63,846 bases of DNA from Gallionellaceae bacterium (GCA_028714735.1 JAQTLU010000015.1:1-63846); one strand, 5' to 3'. Counted from the first letter of the stretch, positions 41,868-51,038 are shown. Numbers and translations are program-made. Notes: generated by a model from the letters alone, not told the origin.

Positions 41868-42686
41868 ATGGCAATGACCAGGCTGGGCCGGCATGGATGC
41901 ATCTTGGCTTTGTTGGCATTTCTTGCCATGTCGCCGGAGGCCTGGTCGGCGCCCAGGGCCGTGCTTGCCCCCGCGCCGGCCGCCGATGCCAGTATCCCGC
42001 CCGAACTGGCCGCGACGGAGGCGAACCTGGCCGAGCAGTTCAGGCACCCGCCGATCAGTCTCGACGCCCTCGACCGGCTCGCCGAGGTGCGCGCCCGTAT
42101 CGCCGAGGCGCTGGCCCGTGCCGGCGAGACGGAACGGGCCGGCGAATACCTGCTGGCCTCCCTCGATCTGGCTCCCGAACACGGCGACCGCTGGCAGCGT
42201 CTGGGCGACCTGGCGCTCCTGTCCGGCCGGGTCGAAGACCGCGCCCTGGCCGAGCACGCCTACCGACAGGTGCTCAGCCTCGATCCGGCCCAGAATGCGG
42301 CCCGGATCAAGCTGGCGAGCCTGGCCATCGCCCGCCATGGCTATCCCGAGGCGGTCCGCCACCTGGAAATCGCGCTCGCCTATGACGAGGCCGGGCCGGA
42401 ATGGCTGCAGGTGGCGACCCTGACCGGGCTGTATGCCTTGACCGGCCAGATCGACCAGGGCCGGAAATATTTTTCCCGGATGGCGCGGGCGACCGGCGAC
42501 GATCGTTTCGTGCTGGCCGACGCCATCCTGTTGCAGGTGTCCGGCGACGGCAAGGGTGCCGCCAAGCGCCTGAAGGACATCCAGGAAGGCTCGATCACGC
42601 CCGACCTGCTCAAGCGCTATGCCGACCAGTTGCGGGGTGAGTTCACGCCGGGGCTGCTCGACGGCCTGTTCAAGTGGCTGAAATAG
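41868..42686 (+). CDS. Secreted TPR-repeat protein
   Basis: This 272-residue protein has a signal peptide (about residues 1-27, ending SPEAWSA) and three or more tetratricopeptide-like units (AGEYLLASLDLAPEHGDRWQ, AEHAYRQVLSLDPAQNAARI, AVRHLEIALAYDEAGPEWLQ). It probably binds a protein partner in the periplasm. AAGGGG upstream supports ATG 41868. It is followed after 10 bases by the large gene at 42697, so the two are likely one operon and may interact. Confidence 0.8.
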   Translation: MAMTRLGRHGCILALLAFLAMSPEAWSAPRAVLAPAPAADASIPPELAATEANLAEQFRHPPISLDALDRLAEVRARIAEALARAGETERAGEYLLASLDLAPEHGDRWQRLGDLALLSGRVEDRALAEHAYRQVLSLDPAQNAARIKLASLAIARHGYPEAVRHLEIALAYDEAGPEWLQVATLTGLYALTGQIDQGRKYFSRMARATGDDRFVLADAILLQVSGDGKGAAKRLKDIQEGSITPDLLKRYADQLRGEFTPGLLDGLFKWLK

Positions 42687-42696
42687 GGGCAAGGCC

Positions 42697-45600
42697 ATGC
42701 GCATACCTTCCATCGCATTACTGTTGCTCATGGCCATGCTGGCCACGGTTCCGCCGGCCCTGGCCGACAAGGCCTATGTGCAGGCGGTCGCCAATGCCGA
42801 CACCAGCATCAGGGAGTTCCAGGCGGCCCTGAAATCCGGCGATGCCTTGCGCCAGCGCCAGGCCGCCCTGGCGCTCCGGCAGGACCCGATGGCGGTAAGC
42901 CGGCTGAACCGGTTCGGTGGCGATGAACTCAAGCTCGCGGCCAAACGCGAGCTGGCCGCCGTCGAGCAGGGCACCAAGGACCTGGTGCGTCAGCGCCTGG
43001 CCGACCAGCTCGGCGTGACGCCGGACAAGATCAGCTTTTTCGAGGCCACCAATCCGTCCGGCGAGATCAAGGTGGGCCAGGACTGGGACGTCACCGCGCG
43101 GGTGGAGGCGGGCGAGGTCGAACGGGTCAACGAGGCCGGCCAGCTGGTCAAGGAAAAGGTCTACAAGGACATCCGCATCAAGGACAGTGCCCAAAGTGTC
43201 CAGGAGGCCTATTACGAGGTCGCCACCGGTCGGGCGCGGCCGGTCGATCCGGCTGCCGCCGAGCGCTACGCCAGGGAGGCGACCGAGTTTGCCCACCACC
43301 ACAACGTCGAGGTGACCGACTACCTCGGCAGCGAATCCTATGGCGGCCTGCAGGGCGAGGGCGAGGCCATCATCACCGGGCCGAAGAACCAGGCCCTGCG
43401 CGACGTCGAGCAACTCAGCCAGGTCATGGAATACAAGAGCAACCTGGCCCGCAACAAGGCCATGGACATCGTCGACGAGGCGGCCGGCAAGGTGAAGGCC
43501 ATGGGCCTGGCGGCGGATGATCCGCGCGCGGTCAAGATATTGGAAGAGGCCGAGGCCGCCGCGCAGGGCTGGTACCAGGAGCAGGCCCGGCAGTACGTCA
43601 AGCAGTTCGACAAGCAGATCGTGACGCGGGTCGAGGCCCTGGGCGGTAAGGTGCCAGCCAGGACCGAGCAGGCCACCGAGGTGTTGCGCCGGCTGGCCAA
43701 TGGCGAACTCGCACCGGTCGAGGCGCGGCTGGAACTGAAGGCCATGGGCGAAACGGTCGATGACGTCATCCGCAAGGGCACCGGCCTGGTCGAGGCGGCC
43801 CAGAAGGCCAGGGCCATCAGCACCGCCGTCGAAGCGGCGGCCGGCAAGGGCGGCAGCGCGCTCCAGGCGCTCAGGAACATCATGCCCAAGGTGGCCAAGG
43901 GCGCCAGTGTGGCGGCGGCGGTGCTGCCCGTCGCGGGGTCGCTCTCGCACGGCTACCGCATCGAACGCGAGCAGGCGGCGATGGAGGATCGCGGCATCAA
44001 CAACTGGGAGGCCATGAACAACGCCTTCAACCATGCCGTCACCGAGCCGGCCAGGATGGTGATGGAACTGTTCGGCAAGGGCGTCGAGGCCGGCGGCGAA
44101 GGGTTCTACCGGCTGAGCAAGGAGAAGGGCGTGCTCGGCGCCTTCGGCAGCAGCTTCGGCAATGCCCTCTGGTACACCGGGGCCGGTGCCGCGTGGGGTG
44201 TCGGCAAGACGGTGGAGGGGGTGGGGTATACGGTACTCCACCCGGTCGATACCGGCTCCGCCATCATGTACACCGGCCTGCAGGCGGCCGACATGCTCGG
44301 CCAGGCCATGCTGGTGGACGAGATCGCCGCCAACCTCTATTACGACCCGGAGGCGACCCGGACCGAGTACGAGCAACTGCGCGCCAATGCCGGCAGATAC
44401 CTGACGCTGATGGAGGCGGCCACCGGCCAGGCCGAAAAACTGCAGGCCGACCTGCGCGACCTGATTGCCAACGGCAAACCCGAGGCGGCCGACTTCACGG
44501 CCAGGAGCAACCGGCTGGTCGACGACTACCGCCAGGCCTACGGCCAGGCCAGCGCTTATCTGGGCCAGTGGTACAGCTTCGTCTACCGACGTTACGGCGG
44601 CCTGGAGAACCCGGTGGTGGCGGAACAGAACTACGCCCTGTTGCCGGTCATCAAGCGCATCAAGGCGCTCGCGCCCGACCCCCTGTCCTTCATCGACGCC
44701 GCTTTCCTGAAGGGCCTGCCCAGCACCCTGCTGGTGCGGGTCAAGGACGCCGAGACCGGCAAGCCGATCAGCCTGCCGGGCTGGCTGCAACTGAACGGGC
44801 CGAACTTCGGCCAGGTCTGCCCGGACGGCCGCGGCCCCGGCCTGACGTGCGCCGGCATCCCGCCGGGCAGCTATCAGATCAAGGTCAGCGTGAAGGGCTA
44901 TGACCCGGTACAACTGGAACTGACGGTGCATCCGCTCAAGCGCCGCAGCTATGAATTGCCGGCGACCCTGGCCAAGGAACGCATCGTGCTGACGCATGGC
45001 CGGGTTGCCGTGCGGGTGGTCGACGCCAGGACCGGCGCGGCCATCGCCGGGGCCAGCGTGCGAATCCGTTCGCCGGAGGGCGATTCCGAGGCCACCGCCC
45101 CCGGCGGCAGCCTGTCGTTCGACCGGGTGGCGCGCGGCAGCAGCACGGTCGAGGCCTCGGCTGCCGGCTACCTGAGCGGTTCCCAGAGCCTGACCGTGAA
45201 CCCGGCCGCGCAGGCGGACTATGCCGTGACCCTGCGCCTGAACAAGGGTCAGGAGCAGCGTGCCCCGGCCGGCCTGTCGATCCGGGTCGAGGATGCCCGC
45301 ACCCGGCAGCCGGTCTCCGGCGCGCGCGTGCAGCTATCCGGTGCCGGCCAGGCCAGCGCCGGCGGCAGCCAGGTCCAGTGGCAGAATCTGAAGCCGGGCA
45401 GCTATCGCATCGAGGTCTCCGCGCCCGGCTACCTGCCGCACAGCGACAGTCTCACCCTGGGTTCCGGGGATAACGCCGGAACGGTGGTCAGCCTGCAACC
45501 GATGCAGCGCAAGGCGACCGTCGCCGAACCGGATACCTCGGCCGCCGCCGCCAAGTGCTTCGAAGCAAGCCGCAAGAAGATCGCCGACCTGCGCCAGCAC

Positions 45601-45843
45601 AACCAGAGCCAGAACGTGAACGGCAGCGTCACCACCCTGACCCTGGGGGCCGATGCGGCCTGTTCCTCGGCCTGGAGCGCCTGCATCGCCGAGGCACAGC
45701 GGGCCGGCAAGCAGTGTCCGCCCGGGGCGGACGGTACCTTCACGGCCTGTTTCCGCACGGAAAACGTGCAATGGGTGAAGTGCGCCATGGATGAGATTGC
45801 CTGCGGCGAGGCCAAGCTGATGCAGAAGTGCGGTCTGAAATAG
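42697..45843 (+). CDS. Large secreted multidomain protein with three PEGA/CarboxypepD-like repeats
   Basis: This 1048-residue protein has a signal peptide (residues 1-23, APALADK-like end). Residues 24-400 are mainly helical and charged. Residues about 400-560 are Gly/Ala-rich and hydrophobic (TGAGAAWGVGKTVEGVGYTVL) and might insert into a membrane. Three beta-sandwich repeats follow at about 685-765, 768-848 and 855-940, each with a D-(A)-TG/TR-P...G-A start and a G-Y end (PPGSYQIKVSVKGY, GSSTVEASAAGY, KPGSYRIEVSAPGY). The final 110 residues hold eight cysteines. I do not recognise the full protein. It may be a surface or periplasmic structural protein. Confidence 0.7.
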   Translation: MRIPSIALLLLMAMLATVPPALADKAYVQAVANADTSIREFQAALKSGDALRQRQAALALRQDPMAVSRLNRFGGDELKLAAKRELAAVEQGTKDLVRQRLADQLGVTPDKISFFEATNPSGEIKVGQDWDVTARVEAGEVERVNEAGQLVKEKVYKDIRIKDSAQSVQEAYYEVATGRARPVDPAAAERYAREATEFAHHHNVEVTDYLGSESYGGLQGEGEAIITGPKNQALRDVEQLSQVMEYKSNLARNKAMDIVDEAAGKVKAMGLAADDPRAVKILEEAEAAAQGWYQEQARQYVKQFDKQIVTRVEALGGKVPARTEQATEVLRRLANGELAPVEARLELKAMGETVDDVIRKGTGLVEAAQKARAISTAVEAAAGKGGSALQALRNIMPKVAKGASVAAAVLPVAGSLSHGYRIEREQAAMEDRGINNWEAMNNAFNHAVTEPARMVMELFGKGVEAGGEGFYRLSKEKGVLGAFGSSFGNALWYTGAGAAWGVGKTVEGVGYTVLHPVDTGSAIMYTGLQAADMLGQAMLVDEIAANLYYDPEATRTEYEQLRANAGRYLTLMEAATGQAEKLQADLRDLIANGKPEAADFTARSNRLVDDYRQAYGQASAYLGQWYSFVYRRYGGLENPVVAEQNYALLPVIKRIKALAPDPLSFIDAAFLKGLPSTLLVRVKDAETGKPISLPGWLQLNGPNFGQVCPDGRGPGLTCAGIPPGSYQIKVSVKGYDPVQLELTVHPLKRRSYELPATLAKERIVLTHGRVAVRVVDARTGAAIAGASVRIRSPEGDSEATAPGGSLSFDRVARGSSTVEASAAGYLSGSQSLTVNPAAQADYAVTLRLNKGQEQRAPAGLSIRVEDARTRQPVSGARVQLSGAGQASAGGSQVQWQNLKPGSYRIEVSAPGYLPHSDSLTLGSGDNAGTVVSLQPMQRKATVAEPDTSAAAAKCFEASRKKIADLRQHNQSQNVNGSVTTLTLGADAACSSAWSACIAEAQRAGKQCPPGADGTFTACFRTENVQWVKCAMDEIACGEAKLMQKCGLK

Positions 45844-45924
45844 ACATCGCGTCTGGCGTGAATAATTTATTTCAATTTTTCGATCTGGATCACTTTTTTC
45901 AGGCGGATTGGCGATAATTGCCGG

Positions 45925-46530
45925 ATGAAGATTGAACACCTGAATATCGTTTTAGCCGGATTGGCCGAAAAGGGCTGGTGCGTGCTGCCCGACTTCCTGC
46001 CGTCGGCAGAAGTGGCGGGTCTGCGGGCAGAGTGCCTGGCCCGACATGATGCAGGCGCCTTTCATGACGCCGGGGTCGGCTCCGGGCCGTCGGCCGTGGT
46101 TTCGGAAATCCGCGGCGACCACATCCTGTGGGTGGAAGTGGACGACCCGCACCCGGCCGTCCAGGCCTATGTCGACTCGACCGAAGCGCTCAGGCAGGCG
46201 GTCAACCGGGATTTCTTCCTCGGCCTGCATGAACTGGAATCCCATTTCGCGGTATACCCGCAAGGGACTTACTACAAAAAGCATCTGGATCGCTTCCGTG
46301 ACGACGACCGTCGTACCCTGACCACCATCGTCTACCTGAACGAGGCCTGGACTGAAGCCGATGGCGGCTTGCTGCGCTTCTGGCCGGACCCCTCGGGTGA
46401 GGGCGAGCAGATCGACATCGTGCCGGCCGGAGGCACCCTGGTGACCTTCCTGTCCGAACTCTACTGGCACGAGGTGCTGCCGGCGCGGCGTACCCGCCTG
46501 GCACTGACCGGCTGGTACAAGCGCCGCTAA
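45925..46530 (+). CDS. 2OG-Fe(II) oxygenase, SM-20/prolyl-hydroxylase-like
   Basis: This 201-residue enzyme has the facial triad H120, D122 (YYKKHLDRFRDD) and H182 (LYWHEVLP), with R191 as the 2-oxoglutarate ligand (RTRLALTGWY). FAVYPQGTYYKKHLD is typical of prolyl 4-hydroxylase-like proteins of the SM-20 group. It would use 2-oxoglutarate, oxygen and Fe(II) to hydroxylate a protein or peptide. The substrate is unknown. It starts 80 bases after the large secreted protein, separated by an AT-rich stretch that is probably its promoter. Confidence 0.88.
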   Translation: MKIEHLNIVLAGLAEKGWCVLPDFLPSAEVAGLRAECLARHDAGAFHDAGVGSGPSAVVSEIRGDHILWVEVDDPHPAVQAYVDSTEALRQAVNRDFFLGLHELESHFAVYPQGTYYKKHLDRFRDDDRRTLTTIVYLNEAWTEADGGLLRFWPDPSGEGEQIDIVPAGGTLVTFLSELYWHEVLPARRTRLALTGWYKRR

Positions 46531-46541
46531 ACCCCGGCGCT

Positions 46542-47180
46542 TCAGGCGTCGTCGCCGACGAACGGATTGTGGTGGCGTTCCCAGCCGAAGGTGGAGGCGG
46601 TGCCGTGGCCGGGGATGAATTTCACGTCGTCGCCGAGTGGCCAGAGTTTTTCCCGGATGGAACGGATCAGTGCGTTGTGGTCGCCACGCTCGAAATCGCT
46701 GCGGCCGATCGAGCCCTTGAACAGTACATCGCCGACGAAGGCCAGGCGTTCCCCAGGCTGAAAGAACACGACATGGCCGGGCGTGTGGCCCGGGCAATGC
46801 AGCACCTCGAATTCGACCTCGCCGACCGTGACCCGGTCGCCTTCGTTCAGCCAGCGGTCGGGCCGGAACGGCTCGACGTGAGGGAAGCCGAACATGGCGC
46901 CCTGCCTGGGCAGGGCATCGAGCAGGAAGGCGTCCTCGGCCTGGGGGCCTTCGATGGCGATGCCAAGACGTTCCGACAGGCTGCCGGCCGCCCCGACGTG
47001 ATCGATGTGGCCGTGCGTGAGTAGCAGCTTGTCGAGCGTCAGGCCATGCTGCTCAATTGCCGCCAGCAGGCTCTCCGGCTCGCCGCCCGGATCGATCAGG
47101 GCGGCCTTGCCGGTGGCCTCGCACCAGACCAGCGTACAGTTCTGCTGGAACGGCGTGACCGGGATGACGGTGAATTTCAA
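46542..47180 (-). CDS. MBL-fold hydrolase, glyoxalase II-like, TTG start
   Basis: This 212-residue protein has the zinc motif THGHIDH at residues 55-61, a later HCPGHTPGH and GDVLFKGSIGRSD, and IPGHGTAS. It matches the YcbL/glyoxalase II type group, hydrolysing thioesters. The frame continues upstream, but TTG 47180 (KFTVIPVTPFQQN) fits the family start and sits between the stop of the preceding gene and the coding part. No ATG alternative exists close by. Confidence 0.85.
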   Translation of the reverse strand: MKFTVIPVTPFQQNCTLVWCEATGKAALIDPGGEPESLLAAIEQHGLTLDKLLLTHGHIDHVGAAGSLSERLGIAIEGPQAEDAFLLDALPRQGAMFGFPHVEPFRPDRWLNEGDRVTVGEVEFEVLHCPGHTPGHVVFFQPGERLAFVGDVLFKGSIGRSDFERGDHNALIRSIREKLWPLGDDVKFIPGHGTASTFGWERHHNPFVGDDA

Positions 47181-47181
47181 A

Positions 47182-47862
47182 TCAATTGCCGGTGACCTTG
47201 TTGATCGCCTGCATGTAGCGGCCGGTGATGGCCGGGGCCGGGACGTTGCCGTCCATGATGTCGCGCGGCCGCACGGCCTTGCCGTAGAACTCGGTGTTGG
47301 CGGTCTTGTCGACATCCAGCTTGGCACCCTCCAGGGATACGCCGGCGAACAGTCCGCGGCTGCGCGAGTAGGAGACGATCTCCGCTTTCAGGTCGACATC
47401 GGTGGCCGCCTCGCCCCGGCGACCCACCGGACCCGCGGCCACGGCCGCGTCGGCACCCAGGGTGAAGGTGCCGTTGATCAGGCCTTCCACGCTGCGGCGG
47501 GTCTTGAACACCAGCACCACGTCGGTCGACTGTGCGCCGATCTGCCAGCCCAGGCTGCCGGCAGCGAGTTTCAGGAAGATCGGCTGGCTCCAGCGGCCGT
47601 TGCTGTCGCGCACGTTGAGGACGCCCTTGCCATAGCTGCCGCCGACGAAGAAACCGGCCTTGATCACGCCGGGGATCACGGCGATGCCCTGGGCATTCTT
47701 GAGCAAGGCCGGCGGGATTTCCTGTTCCGGCATCGCGACGGTCTTCTCCAGTACCTCGGTGGCCGCCTCGATCCGGTCGGTGGGGTCCTCGGCCGCGGCC
47801 TGGACCGAAATGGCAGTGAACAGGGCGGCGAGGCCAAGCAGATATCGGGTCAGTGTTTTCAT
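47182..47862 (-). CDS. SYLF/YSC84 lipid-binding domain protein
   Basis: This 226-residue exported protein has a signal peptide (MKTLTRYLLGLAALFTAISV) and a SYLF-like body: IPPALLKNAQGIAVIPGVIKAG, KGVLNVRDSNGRWSQPIF, LKLAAGSLGWQIGAQSTDVV and a C-terminal SRGLFAGVSLEGAKLDVD. SYLF domains bind phosphoinositides in eukaryotes; bacterial forms sit in the periplasm with unknown ligand. Stop is one base before the MBL start, so the two are linked. Confidence 0.88.
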   Translation of the reverse strand: MKTLTRYLLGLAALFTAISVQAAAEDPTDRIEAATEVLEKTVAMPEQEIPPALLKNAQGIAVIPGVIKAGFFVGGSYGKGVLNVRDSNGRWSQPIFLKLAAGSLGWQIGAQSTDVVLVFKTRRSVEGLINGTFTLGADAAVAAGPVGRRGEAATDVDLKAEIVSYSRSRGLFAGVSLEGAKLDVDKTANTEFYGKAVRPRDIMDGNVPAPAITGRYMQAINKVTGN

Positions 47863-47985
47863 GTCAATTTCTCTTCATTATTGTGGAAACAGGGGTTAGT
47901 CCGGGAAAGCGCTGACTTGTTCCGCGCTTTCCGATGACGTTTTCATAAGGTAGCCTAGCCCGGCTTCGTTTCGATTGCCACCACC

Positions 47986-48627
47986 ATGTCTCACTCGTCA
48001 GCACCAGATGCCCAGCTATTGCTGTCCAGCCACTGCGCCCATTGCCCGACCATGCTGCAAACCCTGGCCGATCTGGTCAAGCAGGGATGGCTCGGCCGAC
48101 TCGATGTGGTCAATCTGGAAGCGCATCCGGAGGTGGCCCAGGATCTGGGCGTGCGTTCCGTACCCTGGACCCGGATCGGGCCGTTCGAACTGAATGGCTT
48201 GCGCGGCCGCGAGGAATTGCTCGACTGGATCGAGCGAGTAGGCCGTCCGGACGGCATGGCGGATTATTTCCATGCCCTGCTCAAGGACGGCCAACTCGCC
48301 CAGGTGTTGACGAGCGTGGGCCGCCAGCCCGATGCCATGGCGGCGTTGTTGCCCATCGTGGCCAACCCCGAAGCCAGCATCAATGTCCGCATCGGCGCCG
48401 GGGTCGTGTTCGAGGAACTCGCCGGCCAGCCGGCCATGCTGGCGCTGGTCGACCGTTTCGGCGAGTTGACCGGACATGAAGACGCCCGTGTCCGTGCCGA
48501 TGCCTGCCATTACCTCAGCCTGACCGGTTCCCCCGAGGCCAGGCCCTATCTGACCCACTGTCTGCAGGACGATGACGACGTGGTGCGGGAGATCGCCAGC
48601 GAGAGTCTGCTCGCACTCGGCGAGTAG
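47986..48627 (+). CDS. Thioredoxin-like plus HEAT-repeat protein
   Basis: This 213-residue protein starts with a thioredoxin-like domain (residues 8-85) with a CAHC pair in SSHCAHCPTML and the conserved SVPWTRI cis-proline. The second half (100-213) resembles HEAT-like repeats (VRADACHYLSLTGSPEARPYL; VVREIASESLLALGE). No signal peptide is present. Function is unknown; possible redox adaptor. It is monocistronic. Confidence 0.7.
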   Translation: MSHSSAPDAQLLLSSHCAHCPTMLQTLADLVKQGWLGRLDVVNLEAHPEVAQDLGVRSVPWTRIGPFELNGLRGREELLDWIERVGRPDGMADYFHALLKDGQLAQVLTSVGRQPDAMAALLPIVANPEASINVRIGAGVVFEELAGQPAMLALVDRFGELTGHEDARVRADACHYLSLTGSPEARPYLTHCLQDDDDVVREIASESLLALGE

Positions 48628-48648
48628 AAACTTCGCCCGGTTTAGCGC

Positions 48649-49101
48649 TCAGAGGAACCAGCCCGGCCAGTCCGGTTGGCGACCCCAGACCACCTGACCG
48701 CTGCTCTGGTCAGCGACCCACACCGCGTAACGTCGGGGCATGCACCAATAGCAGGTATTGAAGCCGAACGCATACCGGTGTCCTGCTGCCAGGACCATAT
48801 CGATCCTTCCCGTGACGTGACCGAAATCGTGTACGTAATTGCTGTATTCGACGATGTGTCGGCCCGGCCTCAACTTGGCCCATTTGTATCCCGTTGCACC
48901 TGACATGAGGCAGTGGTGTTCATCGATGGCGGTGATCATGTCGGGCCAGCCTGACCAATCGAACCAGGCAACTGCGTCTGCTTCAAGACCGAATCCGTCC
49001 ACATCCGGGCATTCGCCCCAGGGCTTGGTCTCGATCGTCCGGCAAGAGGCCAGTGTGGCAAATATCACCAGCGTCGCCAAAATTTTAGTTTTGCCACTCA
49101 T
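48649..49101 (-). CDS. Hypothetical lipoprotein
   Basis: This 150-residue protein has a lipoprotein signal (MSGKTKILATLVIFATLASC; C20 as lipid-modified cysteine). The body shows RPGRHIVEYSNYVHDFGHV and a cluster of Cys, Trp and Tyr (FGFNTCYWCMPRRYAVWV). I do not recognise the family; the pattern recalls lipoproteins that present a beta-sandwich. ATG 49101 fits the signal; an earlier in-frame ATG would add 21 residues. Confidence 0.6.
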   Translation of the reverse strand: MSGKTKILATLVIFATLASCRTIETKPWGECPDVDGFGLEADAVAWFDWSGWPDMITAIDEHHCLMSGATGYKWAKLRPGRHIVEYSNYVHDFGHVTGRIDMVLAAGHRYAFGFNTCYWCMPRRYAVWVADQSSGQVVWGRQPDWPGWFL

Positions 49102-49230
49102 AAGCGCCTCAATTGTCAGAGGGTGAAATGGAACGTAGCCGATATGAGTACAGGCGCCATCCATCGATGGCCATTTAGATTAGCAATAAACACGGCCACC
49201 GCCCTGACCGTGCCGTATTCCGGATGCCAA

Positions 49231-49260
49231 ATAAAAAGCCCGGCGCGCGGCCGGGCTTTC
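49231..49260 (-). terminator. Rho-independent terminator of the SQR-like gene
   Basis: On the minus strand, AAAGCCCGGC pairs with GCCGGGCTTT across a five-base loop and is followed by T-rich TTAT. It lies directly after the stop of the sulfide:quinone-reductase-like gene. Confidence 0.85.
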
Positions 49261-49277
49261 GATCGGAGCGGGATGGC

Positions 49278-50549
49278 TTACTTCAGCCGGCCCACGCCCA
49301 TGATCTTCAGGGCCAGTTTCTGGAACAGGGGCTCGGTGGAGCCCCGCTTCATGTTCCAGATGAAGTACTTCTCGAAGGCGGCCTTGGCCCAGTGCACCCA
49401 CTTGCCCTGCTTGGCCCAGGTGACGTTGCGCGGCGGGATCTGCGGCAGGGCGATGAAGGCGGCGCCGGTGTCGCCCATGTCGGCCAGACAGAAGGCGTTC
49501 CAGGTGGCGACCTTTTCCGGTTGCTCGCCCTTGATGGCGTGATTGATGTTGTGGGCGGTGGCGGAGACCATGGACTCGATCATGTAGCCGGTCTTGGGGG
49601 TGCCGGTCGGCACCGGGGTGGGTTCGACCGGCGGGATGGCGATGCAGACGCCGACCGAGTAGATGTTGTTCCACTTCGGGTTGCGCTGGAACTGGTCGAC
49701 CTTGACGAAGCCGCGCGGGTTGACCAAGGCTTCGCCGACAGCGGCGACCGGGTCGACGCCCTTGAAGGCGGGCAGGATCATCGAATACTTGAACGGCAGC
49801 TCGTGTTCCTTGATCGCCTCGCCCTTGTCGTTGTGCTCGGTGACGAACATCTTGCCGGCTTCGACCTTGGTGACCTTGGCGTTGCAGATCCACTTGATGT
49901 GGCGCTGGCGCATCTCGGCTTCGAGCAAACCCTTGGAATCGCCCACGCCGCCCAGGCCGAGGTGGCCGATGTAGGGCTCGGAGGTGACGTAGGTCATCGG
50001 CACCTTGTCGCGCAGGCGGCGACGGCGCAGATCGGTGTCCATGATCATGGCGAATTCATAGGCGGGGCCGAAGCAGGAGGCGCCGGCAGCAGCACCAACC
50101 ACGATGGGGCCGGGATTGGCGACGAATTCCTGCCATTTGCCGTGGGCTTCGACGGCATGATCGACCGTGCAGACCGAGACCGTGTGGCCCTTGGGGCCCA
50201 GACCTTCGACTTCCTCGAAGGCCAGCTTGGGGCCGGTGGCGATGACCAGGTAGTCGTAGTCGAGGGTGGTGCCGTCCTTGAGGACGATCTGGTTATTGTC
50301 GGGCTTGAGCTCGGTGACCATCTGGGCGATGAAGTCGATGCCCTTCTTCCTGAGCGGCTCTTCCAGGGGGAAGCTGATGTCCTCCTTGGTCCGCCAGCCC
50401 ACCGCTACCCAGGGATTGGACGGGACGAAATGAAAGTTGGGGCCGGCCGAAACCACCGTGACCTTGTGGGCGGCGCCCAGCTCGGCCTTGATGTCATAGG
50501 CGGCAGGCAGGCCGCCAGTGCTGGCTCCGATGATGACTACATGTGCCAT
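49278..50549 (-). CDS. Sulfide:quinone oxidoreductase-like flavoprotein
   Basis: This 423-residue protein has an FAD motif VVIIGASTGGLPAAYDIK at the N-terminus and IVVGAAAGASCFGPAYEF near residue 155 with a candidate active-site cysteine. A second cysteine is in YSVGVCIAIPPVE. The C-terminal part with hydrophobic and basic residues (WAKAAFEKYFIWNMKRGST) is the SQR membrane anchor type. It probably oxidises sulfide to sulfur and reduces quinone at the membrane. GGAG precedes ATG 50549. It forms its own transcription unit, ending at the terminator above. The exact SQR type was not assigned. Confidence 0.8.
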   Translation of the reverse strand: MAHVVIIGASTGGLPAAYDIKAELGAAHKVTVVSAGPNFHFVPSNPWVAVGWRTKEDISFPLEEPLRKKGIDFIAQMVTELKPDNNQIVLKDGTTLDYDYLVIATGPKLAFEEVEGLGPKGHTVSVCTVDHAVEAHGKWQEFVANPGPIVVGAAAGASCFGPAYEFAMIMDTDLRRRRLRDKVPMTYVTSEPYIGHLGLGGVGDSKGLLEAEMRQRHIKWICNAKVTKVEAGKMFVTEHNDKGEAIKEHELPFKYSMILPAFKGVDPVAAVGEALVNPRGFVKVDQFQRNPKWNNIYSVGVCIAIPPVEPTPVPTGTPKTGYMIESMVSATAHNINHAIKGEQPEKVATWNAFCLADMGDTGAAFIALPQIPPRNVTWAKQGKWVHWAKAAFEKYFIWNMKRGSTEPLFQKLALKIMGVGRLK

Positions 50550-50611
50550 AGGTCTTCTCCATCCTTATAAAAATCTTGGGGTAAATCGACAAGTGGACAA
50601 TGATAAGCCAA

Positions 50612-50639
50612 TAACCATCATTGTGAAAACTTATGGTTA
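50612..50639. promoter_or_regulatory. Inverted repeat upstream of the SQR-like gene
   Basis: TAACCAT at 50612-50618 and ATGGTTA at 50633-50639 are perfect inverted copies, 21 bases centre to centre, in an AT-rich intergenic region. This suits a dimeric regulator binding on one face of DNA. No regulator gene is adjacent. Confidence 0.4.
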
Positions 50640-50687
50640 GGCTGTAACACGTTGTTCTGTATATGTATTTTTACTTATACGGAAGGG

Positions 50688-51038
50688 TCAGCCGCCAAAC
50701 AGGTCGTCCAGCGCCTTGCGTGCATCGTCCTTGTTCACGGCCGGGCTGCCGTCAAACAAGGCTTCCAGCGCCGTGCGGCCTGCTGGGTTCGCTGCCTGGG
50801 GCGTGCCGGCCTGGCCAGGCTGAAACCAGTCGCAGAAATTGCCGCGCGCCTTGTCTTTCACGTCCTCCGCCGCCGGTTCCATGCACTGCTTGGCCTTGCC
50901 CGGCGCATGGTGGCGGCACATCCGGCAGGCGTGCAATTCGGCGTGGCAGGCCGGACATTCGCTGCGACGGCCGTAGGGTAGCGGCACCTCCTTCAGGTTG
51001 GCACCGCATTTCCAGCAGGCCAGTTCGCCCGGATTCAT
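50688..51038 (-). CDS. Zinc-ribbon hypothetical protein
   Basis: This 116-residue protein has three cysteine groups: CWKCGANL, CPACHAELHACRMCRHH and a later KQCMEP with NFCDWFQ. These suggest one or two zinc ribbons. The C-terminal ALEALFDGSPA and ARKALDDLFGG look like paired short helices. Function is unknown. Its start overlaps the stop of the MltB-like gene in ATGA, so it is co-translated with it. Confidence 0.7.
   Translation of the reverse strand: MNPGELACWKCGANLKEVPLPYGRRSECPACHAELHACRMCRHHAPGKAKQCMEPAAEDVKDKARGNFCDWFQPGQAGTPQAANPAGRTALEALFDGSPAVNKDDARKALDDLFGG

Noticed and set aside
42697-45843. Polymorphic toxin or adhesin interpretation of the large secreted protein
   Set aside because: The Gly/Ala-rich centre is suggestive, but there is no C-terminal toxin domain, no immunity-like gene and no secretion partner nearby.
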